From: Ascarosepion bandense
Lineage: Eukaryota > Mollusca > Cephalopoda > Sepiida > Sepiidae
Assembly: GCA_037127315.1 (NCBI GenBank)
Contig: JBBBDQ010000348.1
Span: forward strand, 2,603,501 to 2,667,500
Length of the DNA stretch: 64,000 nt
Reading direction: 5' to 3'
Made by a program: the position numbers and the translations under genes. The first letter of the stretch is position 1. Each line of letters opens with the position of its first letter. A model generated the notes under the pieces. The model was not told the origin of the DNA and made no database searches. It saw only the letters and a program-made list of their open reading frames with translations. Positions 53,990-64,000 of the stretch are shown here, piece after piece.

Positions 53990-54267
53990 TGTCACACCTG
54001 ATTGAGCACTCTGGAAGAATGGTGGACTTTAAAAAACACTAGCTACTCTAGCATCGCTTATTGAGTAATGAATTAGAGCACTCTGGCTACTGGCGTATGA
54101 TATATCATAGGATAAATGTCTGCCTCCTTCTACTGAGCGGCCATAGCTCAGAGGTAGAATCGCCGACTGACGGCAATTCGGTCGGGTTTCACTCCTGGGT
54201 TAACAGCAATCGGATGTCTAACCGTACTGATGAGTTGTGATACAGCGAAACAGATCTGTCTGCTGAT

Positions 54268-54270
<3 letters not shown>
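53990..54270 (+). mobile_element. tRNA-derived SINE with (TA)n tail, family M (M5)
   Basis: Best-preserved M: leader TTGAGCACTCTGGAAGAATG, tRNA-like CGGCCATAGCTCAGAGGTAG with B-box-like GGGTTTCACTCC, end GCTGATGAC. (TA)n follows immediately. Confidence 0.75.

Positions 54271-54320
<50 letters not shown>
54271..54320. repeat. (TA)n microsatellite
   Basis: 25 units forming the tail of M5. Confidence 0.95.
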
Positions 54321-54323
<3 letters not shown>

Positions 54324-54744
54324 ACGCGGTGTAGATATAGAAGAATCCAAAGCAGCATCCTGTACATAAAGTGGTAGGATAACTCTCTAAGAGAGCTCTA
54401 CATATATATGTATATAAAACATATAGAGCAAATATAAAAAAAAATAAGGCAGACACATTACTTCATGGCTAAGCGGAAGTATAGGCCTATTTCAGGCGAA
54501 CCATCATCAGTTTCCGTCTTTATTGTACAGAAGATTTTACACGAATAAAATTCACAAAAAGAGAGGCAAAATAGAACCCCCAAAAACCGAAATGGAGTCT
54601 TTGTGAATAGATATATATGTTTCAAAAGTAAATAGGACGCTCCGATTAACGAAGCATGCATTACAAAAGCGAAATAATGTATTACGTTAAGTATTTCGTT
54701 AGGAATAAAAGGTTTTTCTTTACTGTGTGATATAAATTATTTTG
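54321..54744. other. Unassigned stretch
   Basis: Nothing recognised. Confidence 0.4.
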
Positions 54745-55170
54745 CATGACAGTGAATGCCGGACAATCACACCACAAATGAAGGAGCAACAGGAGGCAAC
54801 AGAATGGTGGCTGTACAGAAGGGTACCTAAAATTTCATATTCGGAGCATTTATGCAACGATGGAGATTTAAAGAAATGAAATGGTAGCAAAAAGAACAAT
54901 TATAGTAAGACTCAGACAGCAAACGTAACACTGCTTGGAGACAGAAAGAGGAAAGGGATCTTGGAATACTGAAATCTCACAGGGTATATTGATGGCAAGA
55001 GAGATTGAGGAAGAGATTGTGCCAACTATCTGATGAATTGGGTGGTTGAACGGGTGGCGAGAAGTATGGCAAAAGGAGAAATGCTGCTAGTGGCAACGAG
55101 GGATAGGAAATTTTGGAGGACTATATTCGCCATGTACTGAAGGAATATGGCACGCAGAAGAAAACGTGAC
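54745..55170 (+). pseudogene. RTE-type LINE C-terminal fragment
   Basis: GTGAATGCCGGACAATCAC corresponds to the SECWTI codons. Frames later give KERQRERFCQLSDELGGW and LEDYIRHVLKEYGT with several breaks. Confidence 0.7.
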
Positions 55171-55848
55171 TATTATTATATGTGCGTTAATTTATGTCTC
55201 CTGTTATTTGACAAACTAAAAAGCGGAATTTAATTTCAAAGTAATCAACCCAGGAAAAGATTCAATCATTTAGACGAATGAAGTAATCTTTTAATGTAAA
55301 AGATTCTTAGATTGCTGATGAAGTGACATTTCTTTGAGAGCATTACCATTTTTCTCAGTAAGCATTGTTGTATCCATTGTCTTTCGCGAGCAATTGTTTA
55401 TTTTGTCCGATTTTTATTAGCAAACCGATTAACCTGCACTCGAATAAACTTGGTCGACTTCAGTCAGTCGCTTTTTGGCTAAATAATCTGGATTCTAAAA
55501 TAAATCGATTTCCTTGGGGACTTACTCGATTTTAACTGTGACGTGGACATTACTCTTTAAACAATCATTTTTATTATTATTATTATTTTCATTATTATTA
55601 TTGTTATTATTATTATTATTATCTTGGTTTTCTGTTGTATACACATTTTATCCGGGTCCCAACCAGAGATCTAAAGTCAAAATTGGCTTCATAGCATTTT
55701 CCATTGATCATTAAAAAAAAAAAATTAAAAATACTAAAATCACACGCATTTTGCACAGATACGCACACGATCTTCGTAATTCGGGGGCTGTATTTGTTAG
55801 TAAACGTTTTGTATTTCTTAAAAGCTTAGGTTACCAGGAATCCCTTTA
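55171..55848. other. Unassigned stretch with (ATT)n
   Basis: ATT-rich run at 55569-55622, but without a Dong-like copy next to it. Nothing else recognised. Confidence 0.4.
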
Positions 55849-55894
55849 ATGAGTCCGATCAATCTAAGGAATTTATCGACAATTGGTGGCAACG

Positions 55895-58815
55895 TCTCTT
55901 CTGAGGATACCGAGTTGTCAGTTTACTGGTTGCTGCTACAGACTGATTATTTAGAGCGCGAACTCTTGTGGAGAATCTTGAGCGTTTTCTCTGATCAACA
56001 GTTGAAGAATATCGGCTTTTCTTGTAGTGCCATGTTGCGCATGGATGGGTGTCCCTGCAAGAAACACCGGTGGGTAACCCTGAGACAACATTATGCTGCA
56101 GTCTGCGCCACTTACCTTTTTGCACATGTTGCATATAGCGACCGGCTGATACGAATACTCCAGGCTTTTTTTAAAATAAAAAACCTCTAACCATGACGAC
56201 GTACAACAAAAACACAAGTAAACCAGCTAACCCCCCCCCAAAAAAAAACCCCGCCCAAACCCGTCAACATCTCTTTCTCGAACCTACGAGGTATCCTTAC
56301 TAACTTTTGCAGCGTTGAATTCATCCTCTCACCCGACATCCTAGCCCTCTGTGAATCTAATCTTGACATTTCTATCCCCTCCTATGAGTTCTACATCCCC
56401 GGTAACATTCTCCACTTTAAAAAGGACTCCAATGTCCTTATGCATGGACTTGGCGCTTATTTAAGTGAACATCCCCCTCTAGCTAGGATAATCTCTCTTG
56501 AATTTCCAGATCATTCTTACATGTGTTTCCATTTCTCTCTAATAAGCTAGGTTAGCTAACTTTTCTTTCTCTACTGTTCTCCCTCATCTCCTGACTGTTT
56601 CGTACTTGACAGCATCTCTAACAATATTAATAAGGCCATTTCTTTTCATCCGTTCACCCATATATTTCTCTTTAAAACTTTAATGCCCACCAAAACAAGT
56701 GACTTGAGAACTCTGCCACAAATCTTGATGGAATAAAACCTATGAACTTTTAAATCACTCAATCCTTTAACCGGATGGTGGGTTTCCCCACACGTTTCTC
56801 TAATAACCCTAAAAGACCTGATTCACTGCTAGATCTTTGATTCACTTCCATCCCAACCAGAATGTTGCGACTTAAATCTCATTCGTCCCTCTGGTTCTAA
56901 CCTGCTTGCTCGGCCGCCATAGCCAACACGAATCCCTTCTTCCGGCTTTATCTGAGCCACGTGTCTAACCATAATAGGCGCCTTTTTGCCTCTGCTCATA
57001 ATGAGTGCAAGAGGATCCTTAATAATGCTAAGATGCTGTTTTTTTTTGACAGAATGAAGCAGCGTAAAGCATCCCGTAATTTCGGCTCTAAAGACTACTA
57101 ACGGCTCTTTAAAAGTGTACTAAGTGACAATAAACTCTCAATCTGCACTTTACTCAATAAATTTGAGGTCCTCACATCTTCAGCGGACAAAACCGAGTGA
57201 TTTGCCCACAGATTCTCCACCAACTTGACATTAGATTCCTCTGGAGTATCCGTTCACGACTTCCCATCTAGAACTCAGGCTCAGATGAGTGTTACATTAC
57301 TCCTCCCTGGTCTCTAACTTAATTTCAAAGCTTGACCCCCATAAAGCAAGAGGAGGCTATCCAAATCATTATCCTCATGAAATATTCCCCTGAACTCTCC
57401 TCTGTCCTCTTCAAACTCTATAACTACTGCTTCTCTGCTTTTTGTTTTTCTTTCCTGCTGCAAGTCCTCCCCTGTGGTTTCTGTATTTATGAATTCTGGA
57501 CCCCTCTAATTATCAACCTACCAGTCTCCTACCGATTTTTGGTAAAGTGTACGAGGCTATTATCAATGCCTTAGTGTTTCAATTTCTCACAGTCCACAGT
57601 CTCTTCTCTGACAAACAGATCACTGAGTATATATATACCAGCCTCTCGATAAGAACAGCAAAGGTCGAGCTGTTGCTCTGAATATCTCTAAAGCATTTGA
57701 CAGAGTCTGGCATGCGGTCCTTCTACGCAGACGACGAGGCTATGGTATAACTGGACAATTGTTTAATCTAGTCGTTCTTTTCAAATCGCATAATGAATGT
57801 AGTGCTGAACAGACATGACTCCAGATACTATCATACAAACGCAGGTGTCTCTCAAGGCTCTGTTCTAGGTACTACGCTTTTTCTGATCTTCATCAACGAT
57901 CTTCCTGATGTAATCATATCCCAAGCAGACATCTATGCTGACGACACCTCAGTTTACTTCCGCCTCGATCAAAACTTTACTGAGGCTGACAAATCGAACC
58001 TGAGCTTGAAAAGACCTCTGATCTGTGGTGGATTGGGGAAATTTCAATGCTTCCAAAACGAAGTTGCTATCTGCTAACCACAACAGACAATAGCTCGTCC
58101 ACCACCACTAGCATGGATCAAGTAAGTCTCCCTAAATACAAGACTGCGCATTCTCGGCCTAACTCTCTCCGCCGAACTTCAGTGGAATTGCTACAACGAA
58201 TGCAAAGCTAATTCTACTGCAAAGAAGGTCGGTTCTCTGTTTAAAGCCAGGAAGTTTTTCCTGTCTTAATCCATCATGCACATATATAAATCTGCCATCC
58301 TCACGTGCATTAAACACTGATGTTACATCTGGTCGGACGTCCCTGTTATTCAGCTCGGGCTTATTGATAAAATCCAACGAAGAATCTGCAATGTGATCGA
58401 TCCTGTCCTGGTAGTTCAGCGCCTGTCACTTTCTCACCGACGTAATGTGGCTTCCTTCTGTCTCTTCTACAAATAATTTAACGACTTTTTCCCCTCCGAG
58501 TTTAGCTCCCTGGTGCCCCTTCTGCATGAATTTACTCGAGCTACTAGACTAGCAACTAGGTCCCACCCTTTTACAGTGAAGCCAATAAAATGTAGCCGCA
58601 ACTTCTATTCTGCTAGCTTCTTCTCTCGTACTTCCCGCCTGCGTAATCCCTTTCCGTATACTTACTTCCACGACAGCTACAATCTCTAAGAATTTAAATG
58701 TAAGGTCAATTGCCATCTCCTACCTCCTTGACTCGCATTCTTTCCCTAATGTTCTTTTCCTCGTTTACTCTAATCTCATCAGCTATTTTCATATCACTAT
58801 TCTCGTCCTTCTTTT
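55895..58815 (+). pseudogene. LINE-J near-full-length degenerate copy (J13)
   Basis: The 5' region 55895-56190 matches J1 4866-5060 inversely (TGATCAACAGTTG, TAGTGCCATGTTGCGCATGG). The ORF begins at ATG 56192 (MTTYNKNTSKPANP) and keeps NISFSNLRGILTNFC and DILALCESNLD after a frameshift, then breaks repeatedly. RT parts: VALNISKAFDRVWH near 57675, NAGVSQGSVLGTTLFLIFIN and IYADDTSVY at 57838-57955 (YADD retained). The C-terminus LSLSHRRNVASFCLFYK and TRATRLATRSHPFTV follows at 58420-58580. The 3' block is missing. A Helitron fragment follows at 58820. Confidence 0.88.
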
Positions 58816-58819
58816 AGAC

Positions 58820-58905
58820 TCTTTGGACTTGACCACGAACGACTAAAAAGCAATAGTTGTTTCCAGTTAAAGCGAAACCGGAAACTGAAAGAAAAATGAA
58901 TGGAA
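58820..58905 (-). mobile_element. Helitron H-family fragment (H4)
   Basis: GACTAAAAAGCAATAGTTGT and TCCAGTTAAAGCGAAACCG match 12615-12695. No termini. Confidence 0.7.
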
Positions 58906-58929
58906 ATAGATTATGGCTTGGTTTCTATT

Positions 58930-58978
58930 TTGATTTACGGCATATCAACTTCAATGGGTTATTTAATGCCGACAAGGT
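58930..58978 (+). mobile_element. Left-end module of element P, alone
   Basis: GGCATATCAACTTCAATGGG and TTATTTAATGCC match the left ends at 62.31 kb and (inverse) 59.48 kb. Confidence 0.65.
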
Positions 58979-59044
58979 TTTTAGAGTAGAATCATATGAA
59001 TAAAATATGTATTCTTTGAACGATTTCAGTTTGTAGTGTCCTGG

Positions 59045-59510
59045 ATATGAATGTAAACAGCATCCGGCAGCAAGGCCTCTTATTGTGAGGTTGTGAGAAG
59101 CATGGAACCACATCTTAATTGTTGTTGTTCCCAGGCCCCCTTGAACCGGAGTGGTAACACCTGTTAGGGTCCCAGCTATGGGCAAACAGTTAACCCCCAA
59201 ACCTGAATCAAAACACTATGAAAGTATAAAAACAGACGTTTATAGAAAAATATACATAAAAATAAACTTTTTATTGAAAAATATATATTTTGAAGGAAAA
59301 TAAATTTACCCTAACGCATTTTTGAAGGAGAAAAAATATTACCAGCAATACATTTTTAATACAAAACTAAAAGACATCTTCAGTTTTCTAAAATTAAAAA
59401 ATAAATAAATAAAATCTTTCATCAAAATCTGGCAAAATCAATTTTTATACATTGAAAATCTCACCTTCTTCGCATTAAATAACCCACCGAGGTTGATATG
59501 CCAAAAACAA
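59045..59510 (-). mobile_element. Element P with short 33-bp-repeat core
   Basis: On the minus strand: left end (59510-59476, GGCATATCAACCTCGGTGGG), ~100 bp AT-rich, degenerate 33-bp repeats (59370-59270, one with TATTGCTGGTAATATTTTT) and right end 59215-59045. Same order as the plus-strand copy at 62.31-62.82 kb. Confidence 0.75.
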
Positions 59511-59775
59511 AACTAAACTAAAATTCAATTTGTAAGAGATCAGGTTTCATTGAAGTATTTTTGTAAATAGGGTTTGTGGAGAGTCGTATTTCATTTAAGT
59601 TGGTCTTATTAACGTTCTTATTTGGTGTATGTTTTTGGTATGGGCTCACTCTTATATGAGTCATCGATTTTTTGCATTTGGGTTGAAAAACGGAGAGTTA
59701 ATTTTGTGGGTTGTCATCCCAGCACCGTTGCCATTCGTTTTTAAAATATTTGTTAATGACCTTCTTAAAGTCTGT

Positions 59776-60035
59776 TGTGGTGGTCCAGTGGATATCGGCT
59801 CGGAACAAGAAATTGGGGTGCCGAGTTCGAATTCCAGTTGAATTCATTGCATTTACTTACGCGCAAATACCCTTGGGAAAGATATTAATCCGTCTATTCC
59901 TTCCAGTTATGGGTTATATAACCAGTCTACCGCAGAAAGCAATGTCAACCTACTGCGGGACAATCTTCTGCCCAGTCAGTCATGTCTCTTTCGAGACATG
60001 ATCGCCCAAGCAATTAACAGACTGACTGATGGAAT
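59776..60035 (+). mobile_element. tRNA-derived SINE, family S, internal deletion
   Basis: A box TGGTCCAGTGG (59781-59791), B box GTTCGAATTCC (59825-59835). About 30 bp of the body are missing after GGGTTATATAA. 3' end and stem-loop present. Confidence 0.85.
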
Positions 60036-60194
60036 TTTGATCCTTGTGTATACATACGTATATAAAGCTGATTTGGCTGATAGGTCTCCTTTATTGTTGC
60101 CTTCAACTTCGATGTGGCTAGGAATCCAGCATTGTACGATTGCTTAATCGTTTCATGGAGGGATCATTTTTCATAATGTTTTGATAGTAAGTTA

Positions 60195-60420
60195 CTTAAG
60201 CGAAAATTCACTTGGAAAAAGTACTAATTCGTTCTTATTCCTCCAACCACGGGTAAATATCAAGACGATTTGGGTTCTATAGCCTTGGCTTCCAACCAGT
60301 CTAATGCAAAAAGAAATGGTAACGTACTGAAGGAAAATCCTCTGCCCAGTCAGTCAAGTCTCTTTCGTCATGATTGCCTAAGCGTGTATCAAATATGGCA
60401 CTTAATTGACTAACTGATTA
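60195..60420 (+). mobile_element. S-family SINE, 5'-truncated and diverged
   Basis: Body from CACTTGGAAAAAGTACTAAT to GGCACTTAATTGACTAACTG. The tRNA head is missing. Confidence 0.8.
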
Positions 60421-60660
60421 CAATAGTTGTTGTTGTGGGATCGCCCCTTAGTACATAATAATGGACTCGCCTGAGTGTCCATATGTTCTTGCCTATAGAG
60501 AGAACAGCGGAGTTTAGTGGCAAGTCGATTGTAAGGATAGGGTTGTTTAGTTGGAGTTGGATCTGGAACCACCGTTGTAGTTGCAGTTGTTCTGAGCTCC
60601 ACTCAGCTAGAATCAGTTACCCGGACCTACTATTTCACTTCAAGACTGTATATATTTATT
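60421..60660. other. Unassigned stretch between SINEs
   Basis: TTGT-rich and GGAACC-containing sequence with no recognisable family. Confidence 0.4.
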
Positions 60661-60664
60661 TCTA

Positions 60665-60970
60665 CTAATCAGTTAAGTGCCATACGTGATACACGCTTGG
60701 GCGATCATGTCTCGAAAGAGACATGACTGACTGGGCATAAGATTATCCCGCAGCAGGTTGCCATTGCTTTCTGCGGTAGACTGGTTGCCAAGACTATAGA
60801 ACCCAATCTGTCCTGCTATTTAACCCATAACTGGAAGGAAGAGACGGATTAATACCTTTCCCAAGGGTATTTGCGCATAAGTGAATACAATGGATTCAAC
60901 TGGAATTCGAAATCGGCTCCCTAGTTTCTCGTTCCGAGCCGATATTCACTGTACCACAACGCACATCCTA
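60665..60970 (-). mobile_element. Full-length tRNA-derived SINE, family S
   Basis: Reads plus from TCAGTTAAGTGCCATACGTG to the antisense A box near 60944-60955. B box antisense GGAATTCGAAATC (60902-60914). Closely similar to 28.02-28.33 kb. Confidence 0.85.
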
Positions 60971-61124
60971 TATTTCTGCTAATAGTATTACTAAATTGAC
61001 TAACCTGAGTTCCAGTTTGTATATTACGTTTAATATAAACCTATTTTTTCTATCTCCATATCTTTTTTTGTTGTTTAGTATGGTTCCTCAATCGGAATCC
61101 ACAACAGTTGGAAAAATAAGTACA

Positions 61125-61425
61125 GTTTCTACTGGGTCATAAAATGAGTGTTGGTTTTCTATTATTATGAAGTAATAAACTGATCTTATACCAATTACTA
61201 CTTATTAATATAATAATATAATATAATCTGTCTCTTCTCTCTCCAGCTATTTGTAAATAACAGGAAAAATTAAATTCTATAGCCTTGATTGGCGACGAGT
61301 CTACAGCAGAATGTAACATCAACCTACTACGGGAAAATATTCTGTCCAGTCAGTCATGTCACTTTAGAGACATGATCTCCTAAGCATAAATCACATATGT
61401 TACTTAACGGACTAAATTTAAATTA
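61125..61425 (+). mobile_element. Chimera: foldback head plus S-family SINE 3' half
   Basis: Foldback-like module at 61130-61215 (GGTCATAAAATGAGTGTTGG ... TAATATAATAATAT) runs into the SINE body (TCTCTTCTCTCTCCAGC) with the same junction as 27645-27935. Confidence 0.75.
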
Positions 61426-62114
61426 ATAGAGTATGTTAATAGATTATGTGTTAAATTGAGAAATACAAAAACAGTTTCATTAGACTAACTATAATTGAAT
61501 GTCTTCTATTGAAATAGTTATTGTAAATTTCATTAGCCGAATATTAACACAATTTGAATTACTATATAAATCTTCGTTTTATTATTTCTTTCAATCATTA
61601 GTAGGTAATGTGTTCATTTGACGTATATTACTCCACTTTAATGGCATCAACATAATACAACAGTATTCAAATAAATACAAGGTCAATAGGAATACGTTTC
61701 TTATCTCATTCGTCATTTATTTTATTGAAACTTTTATAAGTTGCTGGGTGTTAAGAGCTTTTTCACAAGACACCAGTTCTACAAATTCCAGTTGAAACAT
61801 TTCATACGCCAAAATCTTCCTTCAGTTTATGGTTGTCGCAAAAAATTTGAATCCTGATATCAACGCTAACAAACTAGTCAATCTAGCCAAGAATTCATTA
61901 AAAATGTTCAATAATTTATTTTAATCGATTTCTGTCATGGAAATCGAATGTTGTAATTTAATAATTTACTCTATAAAGGAAAAAATATTGAACACATTCG
62001 ATGAAATTCGATTTCTGAAAAGAATTCTTGATTAAAGTTTTATATTTGGGGACGCAAGAATTTAAATTTAAAATTTAATTTTTAATTACATTTTTTCGGA
62101 TTCTACGCCATTAA
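61426..62114. other. Unassigned AT-rich stretch
   Basis: Nothing recognised. Confidence 0.4.
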
Positions 62115-62285
62115 ATGGATGTGCGGGAAATGTAACGGACATCGACGTGAAATAGGCAAGCCGAGTTCAAATCCCAGCTTTGTTTTTTGCATTTAAGCTC
62201 ACACAAATACCTCTGAGGAAGACATGATTCCTTTTATTTTCCCCCTTCTACGGGTTAAGAGAATAAAAATCTTAATTTCAAACTG
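62115..62285 (+). mobile_element. Diverged tRNA-headed SINE
   Basis: B-box-like GAGTTCAAATCCCAGC, then CACACAAATACCTCTGAGGA resembling the S body (ACGCGCAAATACCCTT). The A box has decayed and the 3' part is missing. Confidence 0.55.
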
Positions 62286-62309
62286 TGCTTGTTTGTTTGA
62301 ATTTTTTTT

Positions 62310-62815
62310 AACGACATATCAACCTCCGTGGGTTATTTAATGCCAAAAAGATGGGGTTTTAAGGTATTTTACTAATGATCGATTATAGTGAGAAGGTTGA
62401 TTTAGACAGATTTTAATTTTGTTCTTTTTTTATTTTAGAAAACTGCAGAGTCTTCTAGTTTTGTATTCAAAAATGTTGTACTGAGAATATTTTTTTCTTT
62501 CAAAAGTGTGTTGCGGGTGATAATGTTTTTCTTCAAAACTGTATTGCTGGTAATATTATTTCTTCAAAAATGCGTTTTTTTTTCTATATTAAAAAAGTTT
62601 TAATGTATATATTAATATAAAAATTTCTTTTTATATTTCATAATGTTTTGAGCCCAGTTTGAGGGTTAACTATTTGTCTATAGCTGTGACCCTAACAGAT
62701 GCTACCACTCCGGGTCAGGGTGGACCTGAGAACAACAGCAATTAAGAGGTGGTTCCATGCTCCTCACAACCTCCCATTCAGATGCCTTGCTGCCCGATGC
62801 AGTTTACCGTCAAAC
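62310..62815 (+). mobile_element. Element P, complete copy with 33-bp-repeat core
   Basis: Left end CGACATATCAACCTCCGTGG, ~110 bp spacer, about four 33-bp repeats (TTCAAAA at 62466, 62499, 62532 and 62563), AT-rich spacer, right end 62650-62815 with CCACTCCGGGTCAGGGTGG. No coding capacity. The architecture (left end, tandem core, right end) is like non-autonomous elements with minisatellite cores described in molluscs, but I cannot assign a superfamily. Confidence 0.75.
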
Positions 62816-63454
62816 TATGAAGAAAGTAAGTAGAAGAATTCGACTATATATTACAAGAATGATTGGCACTTTACAAATATTAATGAAACATAACATGTAA
62901 AGCTGCTTATTGCTGACATCAAGGAAAGTCCAGGCATTATTAAAAAAATCTGCGGGTCCAATATCTGTGTAGACGGGAATCTCAGGACTGTTTTGAAACG
63001 AAGCTTAGAATATGAAATTGAATTCCAGATGGTGTAGAATAAAACGAAAAATCTTTCTGTTCTATAGAAATTGACAGAAAATAGAGAAAAAGAATACGGG
63101 TAGAGACCTCATCGCCTACCATGTAAAAGAACAGAGTATAAAAAATTAGGGGTTATTCGTTAAATAGCAAATTAGACTGGGTTCTCAAAACTTGGGTGTC
63201 CACTATTCCTGTGTAATTTTTAAACATTTGTGAAGGCAAAACAAACTACTACACTGTCTTTCCCAAAGAGACAAAATATTCAAAAGCGGAGGAAGATGTG
63301 GAGGGTCATGACCGGCTACATTCTCAATAAACATCACATTTTTTGTAAATAAATATTCGATGTCTCCAAGAAAATCGCAGTTAAACTGTGCTTTAATTTA
63401 CAACAAAGGTTTAACGTTTAAAACATTACGCTATGTTAAAGCATTGATATAAAA
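62816..63454. other. Mostly unassigned; possible RTE tail
   Basis: GATGTGGAGGGTCATGACCG at 63296 could encode a diverged RTE C-terminal tail (KMWRVMTGYI). Weak. Confidence 0.3.
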
Positions 63455-63762
63455 CTTGTGGTACAGTGAATATCAGCTCAGAACAAGAAATTGGGGTTCC
63501 GAGTTCGAATTCCAATAGAATTAGTTGCATTCACTTACGCGCAAATACCCTTGGAAAAGGTATTAATCTGTCCTTTCCTTCCAGTTATGAGTTAAATAAC
63601 AGGACAGATTGGGTTCTATATCCTTGGCTGGCAACCAGTCTTCTGCTGAAAGTAATAGCAACCCACTGCAGGATAATCCTTTCCCAAGTTAGTCATGTCT
63701 CGTAAGAAATATGATCGCCCAAGCGTGTACTACGTATGTCACTTAACGGAATGACTGACTAT
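63455..63762 (+). mobile_element. Full-length tRNA-derived SINE, family S
   Basis: A-box-like TGGTACAGTGA, B box GTTCGAATTCC near 63503, body and end CACTTAACGGAATGACTGAC. The stem-loop is decayed. Confidence 0.85.
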
Positions 63763-63774
63763 GAAAACACGTAG

Positions 63775-64000
63775 CATGGTGAGGATGTGCCGTTAGACTC
63801 CATAGGGGAAACCTACCAGCAGCAACAATTTGACGAAAACCATCTACTTCTTACACCAGATCCTCCTTTAATTGATCTCGACATAGGACTACCTAGCTTG
63901 GTTGAATTGCAATTAGTGCTTAAAAAAGCTCTGTCAAGCTCCGCTCCAGGCCCTAATGGATTCCCGCACTTAGTGTACAAAAGATGCCCGAAATTACAAC
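63775..64000 (+). CDS. Reverse-transcriptase N-terminal fragment, cut by window edge
   Basis: Open from 63775 (stop TAG just before) to the edge, 75 codons. LPSLVELQLVLKKALSSSAP followed by GPNGFPHLVYKRCP fits the first conserved region of a LINE reverse transcriptase (pattern KKA-R-SSSAPGPNG-x-PY-x-VYK-x-CP). It differs from the other LINEs in the window, so a further lineage, possibly one of the R2/NeSL-like group. Whether the copy is intact lies beyond the window. Confidence 0.7.

Overview
The window is AT-rich metazoan nuclear DNA with almost no evidence of host genes. Nearly everything I can identify is mobile-element or tandem-repeat sequence. The mixture is: intron-less non-LTR retrotransposons of several clades, tRNA-derived SINEs, a Penelope-like fragment, DNA transposon remnants, non-autonomous Helitrons, and many long simple repeats ((TA)n, (TAA)n, (GATA)n, (GAAA)n). 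This fits a large repeat-rich invertebrate genome. A mollusc, possibly a coleoid cephalopod, is my best guess, but that is inference: no host gene is present to confirm it.

Layout. 1-705: GATA-based higher-order array. 1670-5261 (-): structurally complete jockey/CR1-type LINE with an intact 963-aa endonuclease/reverse-transcriptase ORF. 5384-6834: young ~300-bp satellite. 6835-9052: a segment that recurs inverted at 30.1-31.76 kb and carries copies of a second LINE, resembling the Dong/R4 clade (zinc knuckle plus restriction-like endonuclease), whose copies sit in (TAA)n tracts. 10.0-11.67 kb: 3' ends of jockey-type LINEs. 11.7-12.4 kb: mariner-like pseudogene. 12.5-15.1 kb: Helitron pieces and two tRNA-derived SINE families with (TA)n. 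15.77-20.35 kb: head-to-tail cluster of Dong-like copies. 20.97-21.9 kb: five tandem LINE 3' ends. 21.9-26.6 kb: RTE-type LINE debris, including a 340-bp tandem repeat. 26.7-28.3 kb: SINEs and a Penelope GIY-YIG fragment. 29.27-32.04 kb: Dong-like copies (-). 34.2-34.98 kb: Helitrons. 36.5-37.0 kb: hAT-type MITE. 38.2-38.87 kb: 90-bp satellite. 40.3-42.96 kb: ~2.45-kb array of a 33-bp hairpin-forming monomer. 43.84-45.68 kb: Dong-like copy with one frameshift. 46.29-46.82 kb: Helitron with a matching empty site at 48.2 kb. 48.8-49.9 kb: GAAA higher-order array. 51.3-52.65 kb: LINE fragments. 53.0-54.3 kb: SINE/(TA)n cluster. 55.85-58.8 kb: degenerate near-full-length jockey-type LINE. 58.8-63.8 kb: SINEs and minisatellite-core elements. 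The right edge cuts a further reverse-transcriptase ORF.

How the parts relate. The autonomous LINEs probably supply the retrotransposition machinery for the short elements: 190-bp composites that join the two ends of the jockey-type LINE, SINE-like units ending in its 3' sequence, and tRNA-headed SINEs. One short foldback module recurs in front of three unrelated 3' bodies and also forms the monomer of the 90-bp satellite. A separate dispersed element carries 33-bp tandem repeats in its core, and at one locus this core has expanded to kilobase scale. Paired filled and empty sites within the window date two insertions relative to local duplications. These modular and nested relationships are the most interesting content.
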